A stretch of 64,000 bases of DNA, taken from NCBI RefSeq assembly GCF_003352185.1, contig NZ_CP029608.1, forward strand, positions 3,038,001 through 3,102,000. The letters are read 5' to 3'. The notes under the pieces were generated by a model. The model was not told the origin of the DNA and did no database searches. It saw only the letters and a list, made by a program, of their open reading frames with translations. Below are positions 29,817 through 39,956 of this stretch, piece by piece. The position numbers and the translations under genes were made by a program. Source of the stretch: Pseudomonas kribbensis. GTDB taxonomy: Bacteria; Pseudomonadota; Gammaproteobacteria; Pseudomonadales; Pseudomonadaceae. Each line of letters begins with the position of its first letter. Positions within the stretch are counted from its first letter, which is position 1.

Positions 29817-30327
29817 TGTGCGTTCCATCCTTCAGACCATGAGAAACCCTGGGCGCGATGCCTGGGGACGTTCAGCAACTGAACTGGTTTTTACTCTTGA
29901 TCTGTATCTTCTAATCGCCATTCAGACCCTGATAATTGAATGACTACTTTCATCTCAAGGAATGAGCTATGGCTGTGCATTCTGTTTACTTTTCGCAATG
30001 CCGGATAATAGCGGCTGGTCGATATTTCAGACTCTGTTTAATTGCTGTAGGGCGCCCCAGTAATCCCTTCTTTTTTTCTTGTACTCATCATGTGCAAGGC
30101 ATTGTAAGAATTTTCCTAGGAAAACTTCTGTGTCGAGAAAAGCCTGTAAAGACGAGGGCTTGCGGCGTGTGGCTGGTGGATTTCAATTGTTGCTGGCTCA
30201 ACTGTTTCAAATAACTACAAAACCTTAAGTGTTAGCATTTCAGCGTCTATTAATTAATGAAGAGTGATTGCGTATCCGGCGTTCGTGGCTGCGCAATATA
30301 AAACCTTTGATATCGGGTGAAGTACTG
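29817..30327. other. AT-rich intergenic region, no convincing gene
   Basis: About 510 bases that are clearly richer in A and T than the flanks. It contains a T-run (30067-30078), a 14-bp perfect palindrome (30111-30124) and an 81-codon open frame (29969-30214) with a plausible AAGGA site but no protein-like composition. It probably holds the promoter and long leader of the 484-aa protein gene. A small RNA cannot be excluded. Confidence 0.5.
30111..30124. repeat. 14-bp perfect palindrome, possible operator
   Basis: TTTTCCTAGGAAAA lies about 200 bases before the 484-aa protein gene. It could bind a dimeric regulator such as the MocR protein encoded downstream, though MocR sites are often direct repeats. 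Confidence 0.3.
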
Positions 30328-31782
30328 ATGAGCACGATCCATGACCAGGCAATGAACTATGTCTACCAGCAAGTATTGCAACGATTGCTGAGTTTCTTTT
30401 CCCGTGCCGAACGCACGGCATTGCAGCTGTTGATTCAGCGATTGGCGGTAGCCGCAGGGGGCATGGATCGTGTCGGTGAATTCAAGGTGCTGGTCACTCA
30501 ATCGGGCACTCGTGACTGCTGTTACAGCCTGGCCCTGTTGCGCGCTGCGCAACTGAGCATCGCCGGAAGAGCCCCGGGGACCTTTCAGTTACGGGTGGCC
30601 ACCCTGCGTGGTTGCGCCACACCGGCGTCGGCATTGCACAACATGCATCGCAGCTTCAGCGCCCTGTTTCTGTATGACGACCCAAGGGTCGAACTGCTGA
30701 TGATCGACAATCGGGAGGTCTTGCCTTTCAATCATCAGGAGCCCCTTTCCGACGATGGGCGCGAGGCGAACCGCATCAATTTGCTGATGGTTGGCCACCG
30801 CCGCTGCTGGAGCGAGAGCCTGGAGCTTTGGGACGATGCGTACCTGGCCACGGCCGAGTTCTACGGACAGGTCGCTCGGTGGAGCAACGGTGTCGATGCA
30901 CTGGTCAGCAGCGACTCCGCACGCCGTCAGGCGCACTTCCTCCAGGGACTGGATCGCGCAGCACAGAAGGCCGGCATCGGCGCGCTGCCGAAGCGGACTG
31001 GCGGGTTCGATGAGTTGTTCGATGTGCTGGACGGTATGGGCGGTGACTGTTACCGGGAACTCCGTGCACCGGACGACCTGCCGCCGTGGCGGCCGCTCGG
31101 CCAGTTCGAAGCCTGCCGACGCACCAGTTACATCGGTATCGATGACATCGTGGTGGGCAAGATGGAGGAGCGGTGGCCCTTGCTCAGCGATTTTCTCGGG
31201 TTTCAGACTGACGAGCTGCTGCTCGAACCGGGTACCGGTGAGTCGACGGATCCCTTGATCGCTGCCTACCTGAGTGGTCTCCAGGCTTGCTGCATCGAGG
31301 GTCGCAATTACGAAAGTGGCGTATCCGAATACCTGCAGCGTTGCCTCGCATTCATGCGCCGCCAGGACGTTCCGGAGCAAACCTGCGAGCGCTTCATGGC
31401 GACGTTCGGCACCCTGACAGATCCAGGCGAGCATCGATCACTGGCCGCCACCGCCTTGCAAAAGAATTTCGGGCTCAATGAAGCGCAACTGGTCTGCCTG
31501 CTGTTTGCGCCTTTCATCGAGGGTGGCGCAGGACTCGAACGTTTTCTGCGAACCTGCCATCCGGGCATGCTGGTGGCCATGCCGGACCTGCATCGCGCGA
31601 TGCAGGGCTTGCACGCCCCTGAACAGGTTTTGCAATGGATGACCGATGTCAGCGGCTTGCCTGTGCAACTGATCAGCCGGTTGTATGCCATGGCGCCCGT
31701 CCGAGTGGCTGACCAGGCGACACAGGACCCGGACCCTGCCGACAGTGAGGTTGCCGCAGGCGACCGTTCGGCGGAAGGTTGA
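30328..31782 (+). CDS. 484-aa protein of unknown function, paired with a MocR regulator
   Basis: I do not recognise this protein. It is 484 aa, soluble, without signal peptide or membrane segments, mostly helical by composition, with several Cys residues (TRDCCYS, LQACCIEG). It starts at ATG 30328, 9 bases after GGTGAAG; an upstream GTG/ATG-like codon would only add non-conserved sequence. It is followed after 46 bases by a MocR-type regulator in the same direction, so the two are likely one transcript and one process. No catalytic motif can be named. Confidence 0.75.
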   Translation: MSTIHDQAMNYVYQQVLQRLLSFFSRAERTALQLLIQRLAVAAGGMDRVGEFKVLVTQSGTRDCCYSLALLRAAQLSIAGRAPGTFQLRVATLRGCATPASALHNMHRSFSALFLYDDPRVELLMIDNREVLPFNHQEPLSDDGREANRINLLMVGHRRCWSESLELWDDAYLATAEFYGQVARWSNGVDALVSSDSARRQAHFLQGLDRAAQKAGIGALPKRTGGFDELFDVLDGMGGDCYRELRAPDDLPPWRPLGQFEACRRTSYIGIDDIVVGKMEERWPLLSDFLGFQTDELLLEPGTGESTDPLIAAYLSGLQACCIEGRNYESGVSEYLQRCLAFMRRQDVPEQTCERFMATFGTLTDPGEHRSLAATALQKNFGLNEAQLVCLLFAPFIEGGAGLERFLRTCHPGMLVAMPDLHRAMQGLHAPEQVLQWMTDVSGLPVQLISRLYAMAPVRVADQATQDPDPADSEVAAGDRSAEG

Positions 31783-31828
31783 GTGTGAGTCTCGCGCCCG
31801 ATCGCCAAAGAATGCCGGACGCCCGTTC

Positions 31829-33229
31829 ATGAATGCCTCGCGTGAAACCGATTTCGCTTATCAGGCGGTCTATCGCTATCTCACTCAACTGATCGATGGG
31901 CCAGGCGGCGAGGGTGCGATGCGGCTGCCATCCCTGAGGCAACTGGCCGAACGGTTGAACGTGTCGATTTCGACCATCCAGTACGCCTACGCGTTGCTCG
32001 AGAAAGAAGGCCGGGTCTATTCCGTGGCCAAGTCCGGGTATTTCGCACAGCCGGCGTCCGCGGTCATGCCGCTGGGTCGAGGCAATGATTTGCTGGAAAC
32101 CGTCTACGTCAACGCCAGGTGTTTCGGCATGCGCGTATTAAGCGCCGACGACCCGGCATCGATCCAGCCGCTGGACAGCCCGCTGCTGATGCTCGAACGG
32201 GAGCTGATGCGGCAATACCCTCGGCAAGCGCAGGTCCCGGCCCAGCCGTGTGGCGAGCTTGAGTTGCGCATGCTGCTGGCGGCTCGATATACGTCGTCGC
32301 CGACCCACTGCTGGCACGCCGAAGACGTCTACATCGGCGCCGATGTGAGAGGGGTGCTGGAGATCCTGATCGCTGTCCTTGAGCTGCGTAACGCAACCGT
32401 GGTGGTTGAATCACCCTGTGACTGGATGGTGTTGCGCCTGTTCCAGTCTGCCGATGTGAGGGTCATCGAGCTGCCGGTGCAACCTGGCGGGGAGCTTGAT
32501 CCACGGCAATTGAAAATGTTGCTGGAAACCGAGCCGGTTCGACTGATCCTGCTGTCTTCTGTGTTGAACATGCCCCGTGGCAGTCTGACACCTGAGGAAA
32601 ATCGCGAAGCCATCGCGCAGTTGCTCAGGGATCATGGAACCTGGGTGCTGGAAAACGACAGTTACAGCGAGCTGGGTGACGACTGTGAACGTCGACCTCT
32701 TCGGGATTTGCTGGACCCGGATCGTCTCCTGGTGTTTTCCACCTTCGAGAAGGTTATCGGTGTAGAAGCGCCTTACGGTTTCGTGCTTGCTCGCCAGTGG
32801 CGCACCGACTTGCAACGGCACTTTCTGCTGCGCTCGTTCCGACTTTCGCCGATTCGCCAGAAGGCCATTGCCCGACTGTATGCCAGTGGTCGTGTCGATC
32901 AGCATCTCCCGGTGTTGAAGCGCCTGCTCAAGGAGCGTCGTACCCGGTTGATCGAGTTGCTGCGCGAAGGGCTGGGCGACACGCTGCACATCGATGAGCC
33001 GCAGGGCGGCGCGACGGTCTGGGTGCGCTCGTCGCGCCGAGTTGTGATGGGGGCAGTGTTCCAGCGCTTGCTCAAGCAACACGTGTTGATCGCACCGGGC
33101 GAACTGTTCAGCGCGCAAGGCATGCATGGGCAATACATGCGCCTGAGTGCGACAGCCAGCAACGGGCCTGAACTGGAAGGCGTCGTCGGTTTGATCGGCG
33201 ATGCGTTGCGACTGGCACCCGATGGCTGA
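31829..33229 (+). CDS. MocR/GntR-type regulator with aminotransferase domain
   Basis: A 466-aa regulator. A GntR winged helix is at about 1-75 (RLPSLRQLAERLNVS), then a fold-type I aminotransferase-like domain. K308 (STFEKVIG) sits where MocR proteins bind pyridoxal phosphate. MocR regulators sense PLP or an amino compound through this domain. The usual motif is SFSK; FEK is a divergence, so PLP binding is likely but not certain. The start ATG 31829 excludes a longer upstream frame that overlaps the preceding gene. Confidence 0.85.
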   Translation: MNASRETDFAYQAVYRYLTQLIDGPGGEGAMRLPSLRQLAERLNVSISTIQYAYALLEKEGRVYSVAKSGYFAQPASAVMPLGRGNDLLETVYVNARCFGMRVLSADDPASIQPLDSPLLMLERELMRQYPRQAQVPAQPCGELELRMLLAARYTSSPTHCWHAEDVYIGADVRGVLEILIAVLELRNATVVVESPCDWMVLRLFQSADVRVIELPVQPGGELDPRQLKMLLETEPVRLILLSSVLNMPRGSLTPEENREAIAQLLRDHGTWVLENDSYSELGDDCERRPLRDLLDPDRLLVFSTFEKVIGVEAPYGFVLARQWRTDLQRHFLLRSFRLSPIRQKAIARLYASGRVDQHLPVLKRLLKERRTRLIELLREGLGDTLHIDEPQGGATVWVRSSRRVVMGAVFQRLLKQHVLIAPGELFSAQGMHGQYMRLSATASNGPELEGVVGLIGDALRLAPDG

Positions 33230-33338
33230 GCTGTTAAAAAACATCGGGGACGCACTGGATAGATCCCATCGCACTACGGTCAAACTGCCAGTAAACTCCG
33301 CTGTAATTTCCTGAACCACTCTATTTCAGAGGTTTTGC

Positions 33339-34985
33339 ATGACACTCAGTCCTTTTGCGGGCAAACCGGCACCGGCAGAGTTGTTGGTCGACATCCCGCG
33401 ACTGGTAACGGCGTATTACACCGGTCAACCCGACGCTTCGATTTCCACCCAGCGTGTGGCGTTTGGTACTTCCGGACATCGTGGCAGCTCCTTCGACTTG
33501 AGTTTCAACGAGTGGCACGTTCTGGCCATCAGCCAGGCGATCTGCCTGTACCGCGAAGCCCAGGGCATCACCGGTCCGCTGTTTGTCGGCATCGATACTC
33601 ATGCGCTGTCCACACCGGCCGGGGCCAGTGCCCTGGAAGTGCTGGCAGCCAACGGCGTTACCGTGATGATCGCCGAAGGTGACGAGTACACCCCGACGCC
33701 TGCCGTGTCCCACGCCATTCTTTGCTACAACCGCGGCCGCACCACCGGCCTGGCTGACGGCATCGTCATCACGCCGTCGCACAACCCGCCACAAAGCGGT
33801 GGCTACAAATACAACCCAACCAACGGCGGCCCGGCCGACACCCACATCACCAAGTGGATCGAAGCCAAGGCCAACGAACTGCTGGCCAACAAGCTGGCAG
33901 GCGTAAAACGCATCGGTTACGAACAGGCGCTCAAAGCCCCGACCACGCACCGCCACGATTACGTCAACACCTACGTTGCCGACCTGATCAATGTCATCGA
34001 CTTCGATGCCATCCGTGGTGCCAAACTGCGTCTGGGTGTCGATCCATTGGGCGGAGCAGGGGTGCGCTACTGGTCGGCCATCGCCGAACACTATCGCCTT
34101 GACCTCGATGTGGTGAACAAGGAAGTCGATTCGACGTTCCGCTTCATGACCGTCGACTGGGATGGCCAGATCCGCATGGACCCATCGTCCAGCCATGCCA
34201 TGCAAGGCCTGATCGGCCTCAAGGAGCGCTTCGACGTGGCGTTCGCCTGCGATCCGGACCACGACCGTCACGGCATCGTTACTCCGTCCGGCGGCCTGCT
34301 GGCACCGAACAACTACCTGGCCGTGTCGATCGACTACTTGTTCCAGAACCGTCCGCAATGGCGTGCCGATGCGGCCGTGGGCAAAACCGTGGTCAGCAGC
34401 GGCCTGATCGATCGTGTGGCCAAGCGTCTGGGCCGTCGTCTGTACGAAGTGCCGGTCGGCTTCAAGTGGTTTGCCGACGGTCTGTTCGACGGCTCGCTCG
34501 GTTTCGGCGGTGAGGAAAGCGCCGGTGCATCGTTCCTGCGCAAGGACGGTGGCGTCTGGAGTACCGACAAGGACGGTCTGATCCCGGCCCTGCTGGCTGC
34601 TGAAATGACTGCCCGCACCGGTCGCGACCCAAGCCAGGCCTATCGTGCACTGACCGAAGAGCTGGGCGAGCCGTTCTCGGTACGTGTCGACGCCAAGGCC
34701 AACCCTGAGCAGAAAGCCCTGCTGAGCAAGTTGTCGCCGGAGCAGGTAACCTCGACCGAACTGGCGGGCGAGCAGATCCAGAGCATTCTCAGCAAGGCAC
34801 CGGGCAACGATCAGGCCATCGGCGGTCTGAAAGTGATGACCGAGAACGGCTGGTTCGCCGCGCGTCCTTCGGGCACCGAGGACATCTACAAGATCTACGC
34901 TGAAAGCTTCATCGGCGACGACCACCTCAAGCAACTGGTGGCCGAAGCGCAAACCCTGGTCGATGGTGCAATTTCCACCAAGTGA
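33339..34985 (+). CDS. pgm: Phosphoglucomutase (alpha-D-glucose phosphate-specific)
   Basis: A 548-aa cytoplasmic enzyme that interconverts glucose 1-phosphate and glucose 6-phosphate. Conserved loops are all present: phosphoserine S147 (TPSHNPP), metal loop DPDHDRHG, sugar loop GEESAG and phosphate-binding RPSGTED. The length matches E. coli Pgm (546 aa). The ATG has AGAGG 6 bases upstream. It stands alone, with a strong terminator. Confidence 0.95.
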   Translation: MTLSPFAGKPAPAELLVDIPRLVTAYYTGQPDASISTQRVAFGTSGHRGSSFDLSFNEWHVLAISQAICLYREAQGITGPLFVGIDTHALSTPAGASALEVLAANGVTVMIAEGDEYTPTPAVSHAILCYNRGRTTGLADGIVITPSHNPPQSGGYKYNPTNGGPADTHITKWIEAKANELLANKLAGVKRIGYEQALKAPTTHRHDYVNTYVADLINVIDFDAIRGAKLRLGVDPLGGAGVRYWSAIAEHYRLDLDVVNKEVDSTFRFMTVDWDGQIRMDPSSSHAMQGLIGLKERFDVAFACDPDHDRHGIVTPSGGLLAPNNYLAVSIDYLFQNRPQWRADAAVGKTVVSSGLIDRVAKRLGRRLYEVPVGFKWFADGLFDGSLGFGGEESAGASFLRKDGGVWSTDKDGLIPALLAAEMTARTGRDPSQAYRALTEELGEPFSVRVDAKANPEQKALLSKLSPEQVTSTELAGEQIQSILSKAPGNDQAIGGLKVMTENGWFAARPSGTEDIYKIYAESFIGDDHLKQLVAEAQTLVDGAISTK

Positions 34986-35003
34986 TCACTGCTGAATAAA
35001 AAA

Positions 35004-35030
35004 GGGCGACCATGAGGTCGCCCTTTTTTT
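35004..35030. terminator. Bidirectional rho-independent terminator between pgm and pirin gene
   Basis: GGGCGACC (35004-35011), loop ATGA, GGTCGCCC (35016-35023), then seven T (35024-35030). An A-run on the left side supplies the T-run for the opposite strand. Confidence 0.92.
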
Positions 35031-35047
35031 GCCTGCAATCCAGCCGA

Positions 35048-35743
35048 TCAGGCCAGATCCACCAACACGATTTCACTGTCTTCAATGGCCGTGACGGTCA
35101 GCACCGGCTCCTGGCTCACCGCGACACCGTCTCGAGCTTGTGCACGCAAGCCGTTGACTTCAATCACACCGGTGGCCGGTACGAGATAAGCGCGACGTCC
35201 GGCATCGAGTCGATACTCGGCGGTTTCCCCGGCCTTGATAGTGGCCGCCACCAAACGTGCGTTGGCGCGAATCCGCAGGCTTTCATCGTCACCGTCCTTG
35301 CCGCTGGCGAGCGTCACGAAGCCTTCGCGCTCACCTTTGGGGAACGGTTTGGCGCCCCAGGATGGTGGTGCACCGGTTTCGGTCGGCAGAATCCAGATCT
35401 GGAAGATCTTGGTCGGGGTCGCTTCCAGGTTGTATTCGCTGTGGGCGATCCCGGTGCCGGCACTCATCACCTGGACGTCGCCGGCTTCGGTGCGACCCTT
35501 GTTGCCCAGGTTGTCCTGGTGGGTAATCGCACCTTCACGCACGTAAGTGATGATCTCCATGTCCCGATGCGGGTGAGTGGGGAAGCCGGTTCCGGGGGCG
35601 ATGATGTCGTCGTTCCACACCCGCAGATTGCCCCAGCTCATGCGCTGCGGATCGTAGTACTCGGCGAACGAAAAATGGTGATGGGCATCCAGCCAGCCGT
35701 GATGGGCGCCGCCCAGCGAGCTGAAGGGTCTGAGTCCAAGCAT
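35048..35743 (-). CDS. Pirin-family protein
   Basis: A 231-aa two-domain cupin. The N-terminal cupin has the pirin metal motif (PHPHRDMEIITYV and HSEYN). Some bacterial pirins oxidise quercetin, others bind regulators; the role here is not fixed. ATG 35743 is preferred because GAGGAGA lies a few bases upstream; a longer frame to 35824 lacks this. The 279 bases before the next gene hold its promoter and no other gene. Confidence 0.9.
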   Translation of the reverse strand: MLGLRPFSSLGGAHHGWLDAHHHFSFAEYYDPQRMSWGNLRVWNDDIIAPGTGFPTHPHRDMEIITYVREGAITHQDNLGNKGRTEAGDVQVMSAGTGIAHSEYNLEATPTKIFQIWILPTETGAPPSWGAKPFPKGEREGFVTLASGKDGDDESLRIRANARLVAATIKAGETAEYRLDAGRRAYLVPATGVIEVNGLRAQARDGVAVSQEPVLTVTAIEDSEIVLVDLA

Positions 35744-36022
35744 GATCTTCTCCTCAAAAGGTTCGTCATGGGGCGTTTCGGCCGCAGCCACGAAGCGAGA
35801 CCGGTGATTGATGGCGAGCATCATCTATCAACCTATGATCGAGAAAAAGCGTAAAAAGTGCTGCATTCCCATCGAATTGACTGATGTTATAAATCTCGAA
35901 ACGCTCTTATGCAGCCTTCAGTTCATCGCCTAACTCAATGACCTGTAAGCATTTCGCTAGAACTCAACGGCAAATGCAGACACCATAGCCCTCAACAGCC
36001 TCAGCCTCTGGAGTCCGTCAGC

Positions 36023-38497
36023 GTGGCGCAACACACCCCCGATCTTCCTCCCGAACTTCGTCCCCTGGCCGAGATGCCGTGGTTCAAACGCTTGGCGGCG
36101 CGTTTCCTCGGGCATGGTCTGACGCAATTGCGCGCCCAGCATCGGGCCTCGTGGCTGCACGGTCAGGCCGATGGCTTTCGCAGCGGGCACACCGCCGGGT
36201 TCGATTACGGCTACAAGGAGGGCAAGGCCGAGGGACTGGAAGAGGGTCGTCAGGTCCTGTTGATCCGCGACAGCCGCAGCACCGAGCATCGTGCGCCGGG
36301 TATCGACAATCACTTGTTCGATGACTGGCGTCTGCCGCTGACTGCCGAGCTGAAGAAACGCATCAAGGCTGACGTTGCCCGCTTGCTGCCGGCCCACGCT
36401 CAGCCGAGCGTGGCGCAATGGAAGATGATCTTCAGTGATACGCCGTCAACGTCGGTGGTCGCCGGGGCGGGGGCTGGCAAATCGACCACGCTGGTGTTGC
36501 GCATCCTGCTGCTGACGCACTATCTGGGCTTTGAGCTGGATTCGATGACCGTGGTGACGTTCACCCGGGAATCGCGCAAAGACTTCATCAGCAAACTGAT
36601 CGAGCTGTTTGCCCTCTGGGGTCATTCCCTGAGCCAGAAAACCGCCCGGGATCTGGTGCGCACCTTCCATTCGCGGATTCTGCCGATGGTGCGCAGCCTG
36701 CCGGGGTTCGAGCGTTTGCAGGCGTTTGAAAACCTCAGTCTGCGGCCACAGGGCGGGGACGATGATGTCGACAGCAATCCATTCGATCTGCGGATCAACG
36801 ACGCCCAGCGCCAGCAGCTTAACGCCTGCTATCACCGGCTCTACACCGAGGAAGAGCATTTCCGGCAATTGATCCAGCCACTGTCCCGGCATGCCTTGCA
36901 GCTCAAGGAGCTGGAGCGCGATCACCCGGACGTGCAAAAACGCATGGCGGTGACCGAACTGGCGGCCAGGCGTGACGAAGAACTGTGCGATGTGATCGAG
37001 GATCTGTGGTTTCGCGCCGATGCCTGGCCGATCAAGGGGGTTGAGCCGAATCGTCAGACTTTCGAGATCAACGGCTCGACCTTTCACTGTCATGGCTATA
37101 TCCCGAGTCTCGATGCCTGGGTCGTTTTGGGCTTCGATCCAAGAGAAAACCCGCAAGTCTGCCGCCCCAATGCCAAGCTGACGGTCCGCGCAGAATGGGC
37201 CGTGAAGCGCACACTGTTTCAAGCTTTCTGTCGTAAACCATTGATTTGGATAGATAGTTACGAGTCATCAAGGCGTGTTCTGGCCACGTTGGCCGGTGAT
37301 GCCAGTGCGGGTCCCGGCTTCGATTACAAGGTCAAGGGAGAGCTCGTATCCGCGCCGTTGCTGGACTGTTTTGTCGCTGCCGCCGGGTTTATCGAGAACC
37401 TGGGCCTGGATGTGCCGGACGCCGTTGGCCGCATGAGTTTCGCCAAGGATGATCCGGACCGGTTTTTCTTCGAGGCGCTGAGCCTGTTCTGGCGGGCACT
37501 GGAAGATCACTTGCTCGATCAGAAGCCACCGATCATGACCTACAACCGCATGTTCGCATTGTTCAGCGAGCACTCGCCGGAAAACCTCAAGCTACTGAGC
37601 GATGAACTGCTGCGCCCGATGTCGCACCTGATGATCGACGAATTTCAGGACGTTTCACCGCAGATCGTCTCGTGGATTCGTGCCAGTCTTGCAGAGATCC
37701 GCAGCCGTGGCCCGGCGATGCACGTCGGACGCGGTGCGCAACGCTCATCCTTGCTGTGCGTGGGGGATGACTGGCAGTCGATCTACGGCTGGCGCGGCAG
37801 TTCGCCGAGCTACTTCATGGAGTTCAACAAGGAGTTTTCCTCGCCGAGCACCACGCGAGTGATGCTCAGCGACAACTATCGCAGCCATCAACACATCATC
37901 GACGCAGCCGAGCACATCGTTCGTGCCGCACCGGCGATTCCCGGCAAAAAAGCCAAAGCCAGCGGCGAGGAGAAGCCGTTGCAACCGGTCAATGTGCTGG
38001 AACGCGACGACCAAGCACTGGGCCAACGCCTGGCGGAACACTACAGAAACGGCGATTCGATCTTGATGCTCTATCGAAAAAGTAGCGATAAGTCATTGAT
38101 AGAGCAGCATATTCAGTCAGTAGTTAATGTTGATTCGAGCTTGCCGTACGAGTCCCGGCGCTTGAAGCAGTTGACCTATCACAGCGCCAAAGGCTTGCAG
38201 GCCGACGCGGTGTTTCTGCTGGGCGACTGCCAGCACCTCACCAGTTCGCCCTACAAGAATCAGGTTTACCGCATGGCCGGGCTGGGCAAGGCCGGTGACA
38301 ACGAGCCTTACGACACGGCGCAGAAAGACGAAATCCTGCGTCTGGCCTATGTCGGCATCACCCGGGCAGTGAGTCATTGCTATTGGTATGTCGAGCCGCA
38401 GGATGCCCAGGCCGTGAACATGCCGCGTGCGTCGGACCGGGTCGCCAAGGGCAAGCCGTTCTTCGTCGATCACCGGCCGGAAAAGAAAACCGCCTGA
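36023..38497 (+). CDS. UvrD/Rep-like superfamily 1 helicase
   Basis: An 824-aa protein with SF1 helicase motifs: Walker A with K153 (GAGAGKST), motif Ia (VVTFTRESR), Walker B (DEFQDVS), motif III (GDDWQSIYGWRG), motif IV (SDNYRS) and VI (LAYVGITRA). An unusual N-terminal extension of about 130 aa includes a Gly/Glu-rich stretch (YGYKEGKAEGLEEG). A long insert between motifs Ia and II (about 220-500) is larger than in UvrD. It starts at GTG 36023. Single gene; role in DNA repair or defence not determined. Confidence 0.88.
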   Translation: MAQHTPDLPPELRPLAEMPWFKRLAARFLGHGLTQLRAQHRASWLHGQADGFRSGHTAGFDYGYKEGKAEGLEEGRQVLLIRDSRSTEHRAPGIDNHLFDDWRLPLTAELKKRIKADVARLLPAHAQPSVAQWKMIFSDTPSTSVVAGAGAGKSTTLVLRILLLTHYLGFELDSMTVVTFTRESRKDFISKLIELFALWGHSLSQKTARDLVRTFHSRILPMVRSLPGFERLQAFENLSLRPQGGDDDVDSNPFDLRINDAQRQQLNACYHRLYTEEEHFRQLIQPLSRHALQLKELERDHPDVQKRMAVTELAARRDEELCDVIEDLWFRADAWPIKGVEPNRQTFEINGSTFHCHGYIPSLDAWVVLGFDPRENPQVCRPNAKLTVRAEWAVKRTLFQAFCRKPLIWIDSYESSRRVLATLAGDASAGPGFDYKVKGELVSAPLLDCFVAAAGFIENLGLDVPDAVGRMSFAKDDPDRFFFEALSLFWRALEDHLLDQKPPIMTYNRMFALFSEHSPENLKLLSDELLRPMSHLMIDEFQDVSPQIVSWIRASLAEIRSRGPAMHVGRGAQRSSLLCVGDDWQSIYGWRGSSPSYFMEFNKEFSSPSTTRVMLSDNYRSHQHIIDAAEHIVRAAPAIPGKKAKASGEEKPLQPVNVLERDDQALGQRLAEHYRNGDSILMLYRKSSDKSLIEQHIQSVVNVDSSLPYESRRLKQLTYHSAKGLQADAVFLLGDCQHLTSSPYKNQVYRMAGLGKAGDNEPYDTAQKDEILRLAYVGITRAVSHCYWYVEPQDAQAVNMPRASDRVAKGKPFFVDHRPEKKTA

Positions 38498-38510
38498 ACC
38501 GAGCGCCCAC

Positions 38511-38542
38511 AAAAAAGCCCGCGCACAGCGGGCTTTTTTTTT
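38511..38542. terminator. Bidirectional rho-independent terminator
   Basis: GCCCGC (38517-38522), loop GCACA, GCGGGC (38528-38533), with six A before and nine T after. It serves the helicase gene and the convergent DUF1652 gene. Confidence 0.92.
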
Positions 38543-38553
38543 AAATCAATGGT

Positions 38554-38826
38554 TTAGGCGTAACTTCTAAGAGACTCAGGAGGAACAAAAGCTTCCAGTT
38601 CGTCCTCGACGGCTTCGATTATTCGTTCGACATCCGCTGCATTCATCACCGTTGCGCAAGGAATGCCGGCAATGGCGATCAGGGTTTCGCCGCTGGCCCG
38701 ATCGAACAGGCGGGCGATCATGCTGCCCGGTGCGTCCATCGTGGCTTCGAAACCCATGGGATGAAAATGCCAGCGCATCAGCTGGCAGGCATTGGGGAAC
38801 GTGACCTTGCTTGACCCTTTGTTCAT
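38554..38826 (-). CDS. DUF1652 protein
   Basis: A 90-aa Pseudomonas-specific small protein with the family core (TFPNACQLMRWHFHPMGF and GIPCATVMNAADVERI). No function is known. ATG 38826 is chosen because AAGGCGGG precedes it at good spacing; an ATG at 38889 would add 21 residues outside the family core. Confidence 0.85.
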   Translation of the reverse strand: MNKGSSKVTFPNACQLMRWHFHPMGFEATMDAPGSMIARLFDRASGETLIAIAGIPCATVMNAADVERIIEAVEDELEAFVPPESLRSYA

Positions 38827-39089
38827 GTGTTGCCCGCCTTCTTCATCGAGCGCTTCCGTTTGCTCATGGTAGGTGGGAAGAGCCTTCATTGGCTCAACCG
38901 GTGACTGTCCTTAAAAGTAGCATCTGGATGTGAAAAGCCTGTGAGAATTTTCAGGCCGTTTGGCGATTGCAGGGATTTTTTTGATGTAAGTCACGGCTGA
39001 TGAAATCATCGACAAAGTGCCATCACTTCCGGGTTGTTGATGCCGGGGCCGAAGTTGGGCAAGCTCGGTTCTTTTGCCAAGAGTCCCTT

Positions 39090-39905
39090 ATGCACGCCGA
39101 TGATGACGGCCCGCAGCAGACCCCGGCCACGGCCGAAACGGTCATGCGCTATCACCTGTGCTGGAAACACCGGGACCTGGATGGCGTCATGGCGCTTTAC
39201 CATCCGGACATTCAGTACAACGATTTCTTTCAGAACCGCGTGCTCGGCCTCGACGAGCTGCGCGAGTACGTTCGCGTCAGCATGCCCCGTGAATCCGACG
39301 AAGCGCTGGAGCATTGCGACCGGATCCGCATCGACGGCAATACGGCGTTCATTCAATACGAAGTGACCCTGCGTGGCGGCAATGGCCTGGTGTCGTTCCG
39401 TTCCAGCGAAGCGATCACCGTCAAGGACGCGAAAATCTGGCGGGTCAACGAATACGCATCACTGGTGCGCGAGCAGGGCTCCAGTACCTCGACGCCGAGT
39501 CAGCGTCCGGCGGCGAGCCGACTGGGCCTGTCGCCACGCCAGCTGAGTTTCATGGCCGAAGACCTGCAGCAGTATTTCCAGCGTCAGCAGCCGTACCTCG
39601 ATCCCGAACTGGATCTGCAACGGGTGGCGAAGGAGTGCGGTTACAGTCGCAACCAGATTTCCTATCTGCTGAACCAGGTGCTGGGGCAGAGCTTCTACCG
39701 CTACGTGAATCAGGCACGGCTCCAGCATTTGCTGCAATCGCTGGACAACGCCACGCCGCCATTGCGCATCGATGAGCTGGCGTTCGCCGCCGGGTTCAAC
39801 TCGATTTCGGCGTTTTATAGCTGTTTCCGCCAGCACACCGGCCAGTCGCCCAAGGCTTATGCCAAACAAATTTCTTTGCGGACACGCGCGCAAGACAGTC
39901 CTTGA
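39090..39905 (+). CDS. AraC-type regulator with SnoaL/NTF2-like sensor domain
   Basis: A 271-aa regulator. The N-terminal half (about 15-130) resembles SnoaL/NTF2 small-molecule pockets (ALYHPDIQYNDFF); the C-terminal half (about 165-265) carries two AraC helix-turn-helix units (VAKECGYSRNQISYLLN and LAFAAGFNSISAFYSCFRQ). This sensor-AraC fusion is unusual. It precedes an amine-oxidising FAD enzyme, a cupin and a polyamine-binding protein, which it probably controls. The ATG at 39090 has only a weak ribosome site. Confidence 0.85.
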   Translation: MHADDDGPQQTPATAETVMRYHLCWKHRDLDGVMALYHPDIQYNDFFQNRVLGLDELREYVRVSMPRESDEALEHCDRIRIDGNTAFIQYEVTLRGGNGLVSFRSSEAITVKDAKIWRVNEYASLVREQGSSTSTPSQRPAASRLGLSPRQLSFMAEDLQQYFQRQQPYLDPELDLQRVAKECGYSRNQISYLLNQVLGQSFYRYVNQARLQHLLQSLDNATPPLRIDELAFAAGFNSISAFYSCFRQHTGQSPKAYAKQISLRTRAQDSP

Positions 39906-39956
39906 GGTCAGCCACTAGGATCGACGCCATCGAAATCTGGATTGGCGGAGTCTTGC

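Noticed and set aside
29969..30214. 81-codon open frame with a fair ribosome site (AAGGA)
   Set aside because: The composition is not protein-like (Cys, Phe and aromatic rich) and the region is AT-rich. Kept only as a note in the intergenic entry.
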